A DNA stretch of 64,000 bases from Pseudisothecium myosuroides. Its lineage: Eukaryota; Streptophyta; Bryopsida; Hypnales; Lembophyllaceae. Shown in pieces: positions 36,359 through 49,212 of this stretch. Below the pieces are notes generated by a model, which was not told the DNA's origin, ran no database searches, and saw only the letters and a program-made list of their open reading frames with translations. The first letter of the stretch is position 1. Each line of letters starts with the position of its first letter. Where the stretch lies: assembly GCA_951799445.1 (NCBI GenBank), contig OX637296.1:7564001-7628000 (forward strand), in the 5' to 3' direction. Both the position numbers and the translations under genes were made by a program.

Positions 36359-37422
36359 TATGCAGTGCGCTTTGTGGAGGACTGGATAGAGGTGCTACTA
36401 TCTCGCTTCTTGAGGCAATTCTGTGATGTTTTCAGTGTTGTCCTACGAAGGGGGATTATGATGCAAGCTATTTTTTTTTTTTTTTTTTCGGGGGTGACTC
36501 CAAATTTTTAGATTCTTGGCATTTTTAAGCAAATAGTCAAGGGTGTCTTCGAAAGTCATTGCGGTTTGTATCTAATTTTGTTGATCTGACATGTATCATA
36601 TCACCATGCAACTTGGTGCTGGTTTCATACTCTCCAAATGCAGTCTAAAGGTTTGGAGCTTACAAATGGATATTTGTTGAACTTTAGCCACCGAGGTAGA
36701 ATATATGGACACTTTAATTTGGAACAATGAGCCTGACTATCATATTGAGGTTGCCAATTTTGTCAAATATTGCACATAATTTTCGAATTTTTTGTGAATG
36801 CAATGCGGCTTCTGGCTTTTTACAATAATCTTTCAACAGAATTACCGGAAACGTCGCAGTTCTTTCCAAGATTTGCCGTTAGAGGGGTGTAGATGTTCTG
36901 AAGACTTGATGGAGCAAGGCATGTTCACCTTGCGTTTTGGAGGTCGATTTTGATTTTGATAAATGAATGCCACGACGGGAAAACTGTAATACACAGACCC
37001 CTTAATATCACTGCCTAGGCGCCCCAAATGCACATGATCAGTGTTGGAAGTTTGTAACATTGTGGCAATCAATAGTGTGGTCTGGAAAGAAGTGATTGGA
37101 TTGCAAGAGTATAGATAGTCACCTTGAGACCTTTCTACACTTGTTGAATTCCTTGTTATCACTATTTGTGATTAAATTCTGTCATTTATTGAGAGTGCAA
37201 AGTATGTTTTGGAGAGTTTAAGAAGAGAATGGAGAATGCAGTGTTAGAGAAGGCGATACCAATAGTACAGAGTTTTTGCACAGAAAGTCATGTCAGTACT
37301 GTAGTGGGTGTCAATGTTGGTGAATGGTTCACTAATTTTTAAGAAAAAGAATTCAAATAATGGTCAATTTCGTTTCCACCACTGAATAGTAGAGTCCTCC
37401 TGGAAGAGGTGAATGTTGACTG
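36359..37422. other. Gene-free stretch with a poly-T run
   Basis: A run of about 19 T (36470-36488) is present. A 106-codon open frame on the minus strand (36842-37162) shows no recognisable motif and no splice partner. No other feature is supported. Confidence 0.35.
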
Positions 37423-38104
37423 TTAACCCTTGAGCGTCAAAGCAGATGTTTTTTGGACGGTGAGAAACTAGGATTTGTGCTATACCATGTTCATCAAATA
37501 TTATTAACTTCAAATCCACATAGTAAATTCTCTTATAAATTGCAGATTCGCACTCATTAGTAAGCTGGCTTCAAATCTCAACTGTGAAAACTTCTGTAAG
37601 GTAGGAGGCTCTGAAAGTGAGCATCTAAGGGCTGGTCCACCTTTTTCATGTGGTTTCTTGGATGGGATTATCTTAGCTCATTTTTCAGACAAAGAGAAAT
37701 AGATTCTGATCGTAACGCAAGTTGTTTCGTATTTTTTGAAGTATTTTTGAATTACTTACAAATTTTCAAACAAGATGAGTTATAGGTCCTTATTTATGAC
37801 CTTGGGTCTTCTCTACACCGTTCACATGCAACTTCTAGAGAGAAATGGGGAAAACAAAGAGAATGATTGGCTCTTGCAATAAGTAATATTTTTTTTATTG
37901 ATCCATTCAATGACTATAGAAGGTCCATTTAAAGACCACTACACGTCCATTTCAAGCGAGTCTATATGGGCGGTTCTAAATGCCCACTTGCTTTTAGAGC
38001 CTCCTTCCTTAACCGATTACTTCTCAAATTATTCTAGATTTTTTAGATCTAGCAAAAAAAAGCTCCTCACTTGTGCTACTCTCCCTATGACGCACAGGGG
38101 TTAA
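37423..38104. mobile_element. TTAA MITE with divergent ends
   Basis: 37427-38100 (674 bp) is bounded by TTAA at 37423-37426 and 38101-38104. Ends are cccttgagcgtcaaagc and, inverted, cccctgtgcgtcatagg (13 of 17 match). The CCC start and TTAA target are piggyBac-like, but the ends differ from the CCCCTAAAG group, so this would be a separate family. Confidence 0.6.
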
Positions 38105-38716
38105 GTAAGAAATGATCCCATTTTGTCTTTGTAAGGTCTCTTTTTCACTTTGCAGGATTCACTCTCTAATCATTCACCAAGCCATTCTCCTACCGCGACA
38201 CCCACTAATGAAATTTATGATTCAGAAGACAATGCTTGCAAAACAATAAACGTACATAGGTGCCTTTCATGCACCATGTGAAACCTTAACAATCCAATGT
38301 GTTGTCAAGCTCCCATTTGGACAAATGACTTGTGTAAGAGCGCCACTGTTGCTTTTGAATCTCGAGATAGCCCTCTACAAACTCCTCCCCGAGAGCCTGC
38401 GTGGATGAAGGAGCCACAACAACAAATGAAAAAACATCGTCGTTGTTTTAAGGTTAGTTCACACATGACTCATTGCAAGCCATTTCAATCATATTTTAAG
38501 AAGTTTCGCAATGTGATGGGTCAAAAGTTGGAATCCTCCTAAGGAACTTTGCGTTGTATCTGGACAGCCATGGAAAAGTGCTCTTAATTCCACTAGCTCA
38601 CAAACTGGTCATACAAACAAGACCCTTACTGTAACCAGGATTGAAATAGGATAGCTAAATTCATAAATCCTAACCACAAATCTATATGCCCAGAGTTCAG
38701 CAAAGAAAGTACCCAC
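38105..38716. other. Downstream region of the glutamine synthetase-like gene
   Basis: The final coding exon of the leftward glutamine synthetase-like gene is expected here or further left, but I could not identify it. A plus-strand open frame at 38297-38542 has no recognisable motif. Confidence 0.3.
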
Positions 38717-41700
38717 CTGTTTTAAGACATCTGAATCAGAAAGAATCTGAAGGGCTTCCAACAGCGTCGACGGCAGAGTGGGAAGTTTCTACAGTCATTA
38801 CAAGGGAAAACTCAATAATGTGACAGAATTCGTTATGCAAGATGGATTTAAAAAACGAGAGTATTCCAGAAGGTTTGAGTGCAATTTGCGAACATAAAAT
38901 ATTAGCCTTGAAGAAGCTTACAGGGGCATCAGGAGGAGGAGGTAAATGGCCATTCCAATCACATCGTGGTGGTGCAGTTAAGTCCTTCTTTATGCCATCA
39001 AGACCAGTTGCTGCAGAGACAGAAACCGTGTCAAGGAAATCAAATTGTAAAAATCAAGAAAAAAAATGGGCATAAGTCCAGTCAACCAAGAGGCAAAAAT
39101 AGGGTCTCACGTTATTATATCAGTTCTGAGTAGGTCATACTGAGATTTTTCTATTCGTCAATTTTATTCGGTTCTAGGTCACAACCAATGTTCTTTATTG
39201 ATTCTTATGATATAAGTTAGAATTTGGTCCTACTGGAATCGTGTTTTTTTAAATATCATCACTCAAACTCGTCACTTCTAAAAGCCAAGAACCCTTTAGG
39301 GATCAAAGCTGGCATTGAAGATACTTGCCAAGTATTGCAGCTTGCAGAAGATACGGATTCACAGCTCCGTCTGCCAGCCTCAACTCAAAATGCCCCTTCT
39401 CGGGTATCCTGCAATGTTGCAAAGCAAAGTTAAAAGGCAGAGCGAGAACACTGCTGCTCTTTAATATTATGCAGAGTATATTATCACCACCAGTGACTGA
39501 GGTAATTGTCTAGCGTAGTCCCTTGGTAGTTTCAACAAGAGATTATCGAATATTTAATTCTTTTTAAGATCCATTTTCAAAAAATAGAATATTCAATGTA
39601 ATTCTAACTTTTCTGGACAAAAAAAATTCCATAATTTTCAGCATTTCTTAAATAATATAATGAAAGTCAAAACGGCAAGGTACTAACTACTAAGGTAGTT
39701 GATGAGCTGGAATTGAATAAACCTCAAGAGATGAGTGCCGTTGTCGCCAGTGTAGGAAACTGTGCAAGGAGCCCACGATGACCCAGACGCAGTGGATTGC
39801 CCATCTATTCGCTTGTAGCTATTCACGGTTGGGTTTAAAAGGGCCACTAATGCCTGCAAATACAACAACTCGCTGTTAAAACATTTCAAACACAATATCC
39901 CCATTACATGGAAATAAGGAACTAGAATCAAAAGCAAGTAGGCGACAATGTGGACCCCTAAAGACCCAAAATAGAAATAAAAATAGAAAGTTTACTTCGG
40001 AAGCTAACAACCAATGATAAAAATCTCAAAAAATTATTTCTGTTCAAAAATGTAAACCACACTTTCATTAGTTTCATCACTAAATTTTTTACCTCCCTTG
40101 CTTGCTTCCTTGAAGCTCCCTCGATGATTTATTCCATAAACATGGGCACTAAATGCACAAATATGGGCACTCAGGCACTTAGGCACTTTAGCAATATGGA
40201 TTATCGCATATGGAAGTGTCTCAGGCAGACCAAGGAGATTGCAGTGTTATCGGTATAATAAAAAAATTTATCCTGAAGCTTTAAGAGTCGTCAACCCGCT
40301 AGAGAAATACCAGTCCAACACCGAGCTAAGATTTCAGATGGAAAATGAGTTCGAGAGTGATACCTGGGAATTCTCTAAAACGCCAGCTAAGAACTTGTAG
40401 GCTAGCTCGGATAGTCCCTGCAATGAAGGTTTTAAGACAAAGATCAGACAAGACTCTGGCAAAATCGAGTTGATCGTGATGTCAAACTGCAAAAGTTTGG
40501 AATTGCAAATTCAAAAAAAATCAGAGTATCCAATTCTAGATACCCCATCCGTGAAATATGGATACTCTGTAATCTCCTCATAGGAGGTGGCCTCGGTCAT
40601 CAAATAGTAACGAACTGGAATTAGGTTCTAAACGCCTGCACTGCCTGAGTTGTGTCAGTCAACACATTGGTCCTTACTCCAGCTAACTGCATTGCATTGG
40701 ATTTACGCTCACTTCCTATTATCTAATTCAACTCCCAGATTTGGACAGGTAAAAGAATTGTGCCTACACCGATGACTTGAAGTACTACATTCACCCAAGC
40801 CAACTTGAAAGCCATACTCCCATTTATTTACCTTGGGCACACAATAGGTTACTTAACTTCCAACTAGCAAATGAACTTTAACACCCTGTTACTTAATTGG
40901 CGTTACTTGATTGGTCCAGGAAAAATGTGAAACTATCCAGATTCTTAAACGTAAAGATAATGACACTGTGTCCAATTTCAAGCAAAGGAGAATAAGAAGA
41001 AACGATTCAAAAAATGGTCAGTGAAGGCTTTGAACCAGTTCTCCGGTATCGTCGGCGAAGAGGTTGGTTGTGCCGTCTGGATTCCATACAGATACATGAC
41101 AGTGTAAACCATTCCCAGTTTTGTCGACAAAAGGTTTGGGCATGAACGTTGCTCGGAACCCTGAACCCAGCAATGAACCACATTGGAGAAACTTTCCGGG
41201 AAAACTCAGCAAGGTGAGAGTAACAAGCTCATCAACAGCACTGGAGTGCCACGGCAACGTCAACACTAATTCAATGTATTTTTGAAGAGAGAGTGTCATG
41301 TGTCACATAACTACTGGTATTGATAGGAACATGAGAAAACGTTGATATGGCACAAAATCAAATAATGACTCGACAAACAAAGTGTTGAACCTGCCATGCT
41401 ACGTCAGTATTGGAGAAATGGGGACCAGGACATGTTGCTCACCGTGCTTCTCGGCCACCGATTTCGCCATGAACTTGAAGAAGGTGTGTTTGTCAGCTGT
41501 TGCCAAACAGTCATCGTACTCCCAGTTCAGCTCAAATTGCCCATTGGCATCCTGCTTGACAACCGGTTCACATGGTAAGCTTGTTTTGCTACTCCTAAAC
41601 AGCTCTCAAGCCTTCCAACAGATTAACAGGCAGCAAAACGTCTGAAAATCAACTTTAGATGAACCTCGGCTCGATTCTTCTCCTTCTAGTCAAGAATTGT

Positions 41701-44700
41701 GCAGCACTGATAGCGCTATTTACCTCATGATCAGCTTGGTATGGATTCCAACCCAGTGTCTCCATGTGCTCCAGGAGCTCAGCAATCACCTTTAAGTGTC
41801 GCATGAGAGAAGCCTGATGGAAACAGTTGATAGATTCTCAAAAATGTCAGCCTCAAGGACACCACACGCCTAAATTGCTGTCGGGGAATACATGTAAGGT
41901 AGAGGTGTGAGACAGCAGGTGTAAGGTAGATGTGAGACAAATGTTCACCCTAATTGCAATACCCCAAGATCTTGCAAGATGATTACATATTGATTTCGAG
42001 AATGTATACAACCTCAACATCCAAACTTGTGTCAGTTTTAGGTCATCTGTAAAGAAAACTTGAATCCTCATATCTTTTGCATTATGCATTCTCTGGTGCA
42101 TTAGAATTCTCTTTAATGTGCTAAGAATAATAATAAAAGGAAGTGAGTATGCCTAGCGCTTAAAGTGCGGCTATTAGAGCATCTCCAATGCAAGCTCAAG
42201 AAACAATCCTTGCCATTACGAAGCGAGTTTTTTTTGGGACAAATTGATCCAATGCAAAGTCGGCAATCCAAATTTCAAATGAAATTTTTAGCATTATAAA
42301 AAGGAGAGGAAAAGATTTCAGCTTAAAAATAGACTTTTCATGCAAAACAAGGGAAGTTCTAATCAATTGGCACATAAATTTTTTTGAAAAGGTCCAACAT
42401 TTATGACTTTCACTACAATGACCCAACTTGCGAGCACTTTGTCTTTTGCCAACTTGCCAGGTTTGGGAAGGATAATGACGAACCGAGACTAAAGAAAGAC
42501 AGATGCTGATTGCATTGAGGAGTGTTTTTTGGAGTTGACCCTTTATTATGCCGTTATTGACTTAGAACCCGAGAGCATTGCAAATGCTCTTAGAGTAGCT
42601 CCAATGCAATCGAGACCTAACATGTCAAAGGCATATGACAAGGCCACTAAAAAAGCACGACTCAATGCAACCAACATTGGTCTCTCATTATTCCTAGCCC
42701 AACTATTTTCCATCCCTGGTACAACAATTTGACAAAAAAAGAAGAGCTCGCAAGTTGGCTCACAATAAAAAAAGTCATAAATGTTACACGTTTTCAAACT
42801 TTGTTATGTGTACCGATTGATTGAAGCTCCCCTTTTTGCATGAAACGTCTCTTTTTAATGTAAAATCTTTTTCTCACCTTCTATTTCTAACGTGGAAAAG
42901 TCCATTTGAGGTTTGGATTGTCGGTGTTGCATTGGGTCAATTTTCTTTTAAAAGTAGCCAGAATGGAATGAGGTCCGCCTCCCTCCGCTTCAAAATCTCC
43001 ATACTGTCCCATCTCCACATTGGAGATGCTCTTAGGCCTTAAACCTGGAATAAACGACCCATGAATTCAACCTCATCCAAACATACCTGCTCATAACATG
43101 GCTTAGCTGCAACGTCCTTACTATCCGCAATCTCAGTATCCACACCATTTGTCAGGAGAAAAAACTCACACTCCACACCAGTCTTCACACGGTATCCCTC
43201 CTTCGCAGCACTTTCAATCTGTTGTCCACCAAACCCAGCCCAGCCCTAAATTTTAAAATAGTACCACAATACAATACTTGCAACAAAAAAGCTACCAGAA
43301 ATACTGAAGAAGAAGAACTAAATAAATGATTTGATGGCCAGGACGATTATTGGACATAACCTTCTCCAAACTAATCAGGACTGCCATATCTTACAGATCT
43401 ACAGCTCAAGGAGAGACTCTGGACCACCCTCTCTTCCAACCAAAATGCAACGGAAGTAAGAAGGGAAAGTTATAGTGAGCAATAAAGTGCAATACCTGTT
43501 TTCTTAAGACATGGCGAGGTGATTGTTGCACAGGGGAACCATCCATGTAGAGATCACTTGCCACCCAAGCGATGCCCTCTGTCCATGGGAGCTTGATAAC
43601 GCTCTTCACATCCGGCACTGCCATCTGACAATTAAGCAATACTTAATCAGTAACAATGTCATCCTGGTTCAAAAATGATGATAAATGAGGAGAATCCAGT
43701 TCCAACATCGTAGTAATTCCCAACATCTTTAACCGACGATTACATATTGATGATGGTAAGGTAGGAGACTTCAATGCCAACAGTGTCCTAATTCCAGCAC
43801 CCTATAATCTTAAATACTGAATACATATCGATTACGAGGATTGGCACTGCGTAAACATCCGACCTCCTGTTGGATCTTAGGTCATCTACCAAAAACTTCG
43901 AGTCCTCGTAACTTTTGCGTGGGGTTCATCACAAAATACATTCTTAGGTGTGTTGAAATCACCTTTCAATTGCTAACAAGAGCCAGCAAATACGTGATCA
44001 GTCAAATAATAGAAATATATTCAACAACGTGTTCGAGGTAGTCCACACAAGAAAGAATCCCCCCCAAAACTCTAGGCGGGCTTAGTCTTTGAATAAGACT
44101 TGCATTGTGCACCATTTGGTAACAAACCTGCAAATTGGAACGTCTGACACTAAATGCAAACTGTGCCAATTGGCGATTCTGCTACGTGAGTTGTAAAGAT
44201 CTAAAACCTCTTACACAGACCCTATGACCTAAATACAGTTTGGATGCAGGGCGTACCAAATCAGGATCAGCAGCGGTCATGTTGAAGTGCCCGGAGTAGC
44301 CATCAAATGCTGCTCCTCCTTTCTGCATCGCCCCAATCGCTGCCCTGGGCACCAGCTTCGATCGCACTACTCCCAATAGGTCCACATAACTCACCTGCAA
44401 ATCACCATTACCTCAGAATTCTAGCAAACGAAGGATAATTGTAGTAAGGTAGAGGCTCCATTAAACCATACAGCACATTAGAGACTCCATTGACCATATA
44501 CTGTATGTCAACTTTGAATTGTACTAACTGAGAAAATACTTGATCTATTGGAAAAAAAATTCCAATTGTTTTGTAGCTTAACACATGCGCAAAATTTTAG
44601 ATGGTGCAAATTTCTAGACTGTTGTAGGGAAAGGTTCAAAGTTCACTTGTATGGTGAATGGAACCTCTCATTTACTGTATGGTGAATGGAGACCTTACAT

Positions 44701-45240
44701 TACTACATTACATTCTCAGACATCAATGTGCTCCCATTCTGATCATGCGCAGACATCTTCATACAAATATACTCTCGGATTTTGGAAATACATCTTCAAT
44801 TTCAAATTTCCCACTGGGTTAGTACCCTTTGAAAATCAAGAAAAGAGAGGAGATATGGGGGGAAAAAGTGGTGTCGTCTAAATAGTCCTGTAATGAAACA
44901 GAACTTGGAGCGCTTTCCAAGACTTGCGAAGTTGGCAATTAATAGTGACCATTTTGAAACTACTGGTCACTTACTTGTAAGCAAAGTAATCGCCGTGTCA
45001 ACAATAGGTAAGAAAAGAAAAGCCAGTATAACAAGATGAGCAACATCGATCAAGCAATCTCAAAGAGTTGATTTTGGGCACCAATGTGGCGATAATTAGC
45101 GTTGTAAGAGTGATCGAACAAACTCTTGTAAGAGGAATACATTCATGTATTGGACATGAGGGGTGACTTACAAGGAAGAGTTTGATCGCATTGTCCGCGG
45201 CAAACTTCTCCAGCGTCGTCGTCGGGCCTGGCTTCGCCAT
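38717..45240 (-). CDS. Glutamine synthetase-like (GlnT-type) enzyme, C-terminus unresolved
   Basis: ATP-dependent ligase of the glutamine synthetase fold; the sequence looks like the bacterial GlnT branch rather than the usual plant GS2-type enzyme. The exact substrate is not known. Twelve exons join in frame to 406 codons: 45240-45172, 44394-44257, 43624-43496, 43218-43087, 41813-41724, 41551-41443, 41160-41036, 40417-40364, 39853-39723, 39408-39329, 39010-38922 and 38788-38717. Visible hallmarks are GVECEFFL and NGQFELNW (metal and glutamate site), the ATP-binding signature KPFVDKTGNGLHCHVS, SYKRIDG, and HFELRLADGAVNPYL. Related proteins run about 30 residues longer, so a last exon is missing from my model. 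The intron after 39329 begins with GC instead of GT. All other introns fit GT-AG. No stop or frameshift was seen. Confidence 0.88.
41890..43990. repeat. Diverged repeat pair in glutamine synthetase introns
   Basis: About 41895-42120 and 43735-43990 share an ordered set of phrases: ggtaaggtag, gattacatattgat, ttaggtcatct, and a phrase reading aacttgaatcctc in one and aacttcgagtcctc in the other. They are strongly diverged copies of an unclassified repeat lying on either side of the MITE pair. Confidence 0.45.
42174..43034. mobile_element. Inverted pair of adjacent MITEs sharing TTA
   Basis: Element i is 42177-42589 and element ii 42593-43031. TTA occurs at 42174-42176, between the two at 42590-42592, and at 43032-43034. 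Outer ends read gagcatctccaatg in inverted orientation; inner ends are variants of the same. Interiors match in opposite orientation (ccaatgcaaagtcggcaatcc against its inverse in element ii near 42920). Three-base TTA targets suggest PIF/Harbinger-type MITEs. Both lie in the intron between exons 4 and 5 of the glutamine synthetase-like gene. Confidence 0.7.
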
Positions 45241-45740
45241 AAATTTTCAAGCGGGTAACCGTAGAACGGAACTTGGGAGAGAAATTAGTACCGAAATTCA
45301 AAAGAGAGAGGATTCTAGAAAAAACCTTCGCGATCAAGCTCTCTGTGCATTCAGAATTCAAAGTAAATAATTTGAAAACCTCGGTACAATAATGTCCAGC
45401 GACGAGACGATCCGATGGTTGCGAAAATTGAATGAGAAACCCAGAATCAATTCGAAGCTTTCGAATTGCATCCGCAATGTGAAGGTGCCAGCCAGAATCG
45501 AGAGCAATTTCGACGCAACAGTTCGCAGGAATGTGAATGAGAAAAACTCGTTGTCTTGGAAGGGGCGTTTCGAATGTAATAATATAGTCTCTTTCCTAGA
45601 ATTTGTCATGCGAATCGCATGTGTTGCTAGAAATGTATATTTTAGCACCTATCGTTTCTGAGATCTACGAAATGAATAGAAATTCTGACGCAAAGGTTTC
45701 AGTTCAGGAGGCAGTGTGGCTTTAAGGTACGGAAGCACCT
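45241..45740. promoter_or_regulatory. Upstream region of the glutamine synthetase-like gene
   Basis: Probable promoter and 5' untranslated region of the leftward gene. A divergent ATG-initiated frame of 89 codons (45392-45661, plus strand) lies here. It has no recognisable motif and could be chance. Confidence 0.35.
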
Positions 45741-45804
45741 AATGTGGACACGAGTCGTTTACGGACATCTAAAAGACAACCCAAATCCAGATGCAAGTGG
45801 ACCC

Positions 45805-45890
45805 AAAGAAGACATGTGGAGACCCAAAGAAAACATGTGGGAGACTCAAAGAAGACACGTGGAGACCCAAAATAGACAAGTGGCATTCCA
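45805..45890. repeat. Short tandem repeat, about 22-bp unit
   Basis: Four imperfect copies of a unit reading gacccaaagaagacatgtgg, 20-23 bp apart. It accounts for the WRPKENMWETQRRH-like translation of the plus-strand frame, which I do not treat as a gene. Confidence 0.7.
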
Positions 45891-46669
45891 AGAAGTTGTC
45901 ACTATCTTGATGGATGAGGTTCTTGCGTAGGCCAATCACCTATGTGTGATTCAATAATAGAGTGTGTCTCTTTTGGGTGTTTGTGTGCTCACTTTGGTGT
46001 TAGTCTAGTGTCCACAATAGGTGCATCCATGGAGTTGTTTCCAAAAATTCGTATTATATTCATACAAGCTCGGAAAAATACGAAACCAATTTTGCTAGTT
46101 TCCTAAACCATTTCCTAACAACTGTATATCATTTTATTGTTATTGTGCAACTACCTTCAAGATCTACAGATCCGAAACAAGTGTCTAATTTAGGTGCTTC
46201 TACCTTATATGGAATCGACAAGACAGAATGATGCACCTAATCGTCAACTCCATTAATTTGGTCGTTACAGGATGTTTTATTTCTACATCAAAGCCACAAC
46301 AAATGAGACTAGTATCAATGACGGCGCGTGGTAGAGCACACTCCTGCTCCCTAAACTGCTACATTGATCTAGCTTAGGCAAGTCCCTAGAGATGAAGAAC
46401 AATTGTCACTATTATTTCCCTTTGATTTTACCATGGAATTAAGTTCCCGCATTTGATTAGACTGCACTATTCCTTCTTCATTGACCAACCATGGTTGCCA
46501 CGTCATTAGATGGGATTCGGGAGTCTTGAAGGGTTGCAAGTTCCCCTGCGTTCCCAGACTGCGAAAACACTGCGGGAATGTACTGCAGCAGCTAGCTGAT
46601 GTAGCACAGTGATTGCCATGTCATTTTTCGAATTTTTTTAAAATTTTTTTGCTCAAAATGATATTTGAA

Positions 46670-46759
<90 letters not shown>

Positions 46760-48294
46760 TTTTAATAAATATTTTTTGACAGCACTCCGCTGTTCACAAA
46801 ATCGGACCACATCGAGAAATGCCCCCAAAATGGCCTTCTAGAGACCCCCAAAAACATCTAATGCTTGAAGGTGACATCTAGCAGATTTCCATGCTTCAAA
46901 CTTGTTGTATAGTTGCATAGTGATGTTTCTTCCAATTCACTCTATTATTTGAAAGTGTGCGCTTTAGAAACTTACTCAAGTATCCATAGCTCAATAAAAA
47001 TGACTCATTCATGTATTAAGCTCACAAGTCAATGTGCTCAAAGTTAACATGACCACTCCTTGGGATACAATTTGTATTCTCTAATGTCTCATCTCAAGAT
47101 GTTCCTAGCAATTGACCTAACGTTATTGTACCACTTGGTCTTAATACCAATGACTTTATCTTTGGCACTCATTGGAATTGGAAACCTTGTTTGCCACTGC
47201 TTGGTGTGTACATTTCAAATCTTCATAAAGAAAGGCCTTTTTGAAGCTTGTCGCTCTTGTCTTCATTTATTCAATTTGACTTTAATTTTTTGAATTAGAC
47301 AGGATTTGCAATGCTGCCCAACTAGACATGGATATGAAAGTGGTAGTGTTTAGCATTAATTAGGTACCTTCTTCAAACAAGAATTGTGGTGGTGGTGCTT
47401 CTAAAGCTCCAATAGTGACCCCTGTGACAAGTCAACATGTGGTGTTTGATCCTATTGGAAGTCTTTTTAATGCCTTAGAGCAACTCCTGAGGCCATGCTT
47501 GGCATATTGGGATTTATACAAATTGTGGACTATACCCTGGAATCTAGAAAGACAAGGTTTGTTGAATAGAATGCTTCAATTGTGTGGTTGCCAATGCCAA
47601 AACTTTCCTTCAAGAAAGATCTTCATACGTTGGTCCCTACAAGCAAATCACAGATTTAAATCATGCTTAGTTATCATAGATAGGAACACTATAAGAAACC
47701 TTTGTTTTAGGTGACAGATTTTAGGTGACATTCAATGTAACAACCCTGTTTTTATGTCAACAAGAAGGTCCAACTTAACATCAAGATTTGTGCAAATTAA
47801 AAACAACTATAGATACATTGGGTCATCTATATAAACTTTCTATGTCTCGAGGGGGTCACACCCCTTAAATTTTAGTAACAACGTGCGATAATGGGGTATT
47901 TAATGTGTGTGGGGGGTATTTATCTCCCTCCCATCTTTTTTTCCCTCCCTATTGGTAGATAAAAAGCTACCGGCATGTATTTATGAGCACCCTATTTTTT
48001 TTATAAATGGATGGAGAATCTATTTCTTAGCACCCTATTTTTTTTATAAATAGGTGGAGAGTCTATTTTTTAGCACCCTTTTTTTTTCTACAATTTAGAA
48101 CTACGGAATACCAAAAGGAATGTGAACACATTGCAAAAGCAATAACGCGAGCAAAAAGTTTTCCCATAACATTGGAAGTAGTACCAATGCAATACACAAT
48201 ACTAGCAATGTACCATTGAAACTCCTAGCTTGAACTAGAGTTGTTTCCCACCTAAACCACCAAATTAAGTTAAGTTAAAGCGCTTAATTAAGAG
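45891..48294. other. Gene-free stretch with microsatellite
   Basis: Apart from the ATT microsatellite at 46671-46759, nothing is identified. Plus-strand frames at 47060-47293 and 47415-47714 show no family motif. Near 47985-48075 the phrase agcaccctattttttttataaat recurs in altered form three times (longest identical core under 20 bases). Confidence 0.35.
46671..46759. repeat. ATT trinucleotide microsatellite
   Basis: About 29 uninterrupted TTA/ATT units, 89 bp. The polyasparagine frame on the minus strand is a product of this repeat. Confidence 0.95.
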
Positions 48295-49212
48295 TTAACC
48301 CCTAAAGGACCGTTGTCCCTTCGGGGGACAAATGCGTTTTCGGGCAGGTACCTATGGGCTGAAATTTTCTCCTGATTTTTTTAAACTTTTTGTGAATGTG
48401 AAGAATTGAGAGAGGTACGTGGTGGGAAAAAAAAATTTGAAATCAGACCTTTGAGTGAGAAGTTATGCCATTTCTTGGAATGCATGGGGACGGGAGGCAG
48501 CAAAAAAATTTGCAAAATTTTGAATTTTTTAAATTTTTTTTTCTCATAGATTATATTTTTGTCTATCTGGAAAGCTTTGATTCATTTCATTTGGATTTGT
48601 TATGAGGAAGTTATGGACATTCTTGTTTTTCGGGCAGTTAGAACATCTTCTTGAAAAAAATAACTTGTAGGATTCATTTCGGAATGCAATTTTTGTAATT
48701 TTTCAATTTATTTTTTTGTAATGGTTTAGTTTACTTGCTAGAACAGTCTCACCATTGGGATTAGTGCATTTTAATTCCATCTAAAATATATTAATATTTT
48801 AGATTTTCCTTCTATCTTGTACCTACTTCTACTTAATAATTTTTTTAAGAATGACAATTAAGTTTTTTTGAATTTTTTTTTCCTAGACTCTCAACTCAAT
48901 TCTCCACTATAAAGATTTAAAGCTCAAAACGCTGTAGTGCAAAAATTTTAAGTTAAAAATGTTTAAAGTCAAAAAATCTGGTCCCGCAATGTGCTGAAAA
49001 ACTTGTTTTTTCCACTTTAAACACAGATATCTTGCAATCTGTGCGGTCAAAAATTCTGAAATTTTTTCCACACATTCTCATACCAATTAGGTATAAGATC
49101 CTATGGTTAGATGTGAAAAAAAAACAATTTTAATTTTTTTACTTTTTGCTATAGAAATGGCAGTTTTGAGTTTTTTTTGGCAGAAAAAAGGCCTCGGTCC
49201 TTTAGGGGTTAA
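48295..49212. mobile_element. piggyBac-like TTAA MITE, copy C
   Basis: The element is 48299-49208 (910 bp), flanked by perfect TTAA at 48295-48298 and 49209-49212. Ends are cccctaaaggaccgttgtc and, inverted, cccctaaaggaccgaggcc. Close to the left end gtcccttcgggggac forms a stem-loop. It is the reverse-orientation sibling of copy B and lies 0.5 kb from the transposase-bearing element. Confidence 0.92.

Noticed and set aside
45392..45661. 89-codon frame divergent from the glutamine synthetase gene
   Set aside because: No recognisable domain and no repeat or exon support; kept only as a note in the promoter entry.
45742..45930. 62-codon plus-strand frame
   Set aside because: Most of it is the 22-bp tandem repeat; no motif or partner exon.
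46320..46370. tRNA-like phrase (gcgcgtggtagagcac)
   Set aside because: It resembles a D-arm only; no acceptor stem or T-arm could be folded around it.
46592..46828. Polyasparagine open frame
   Set aside because: It is simply the ATT microsatellite translated.
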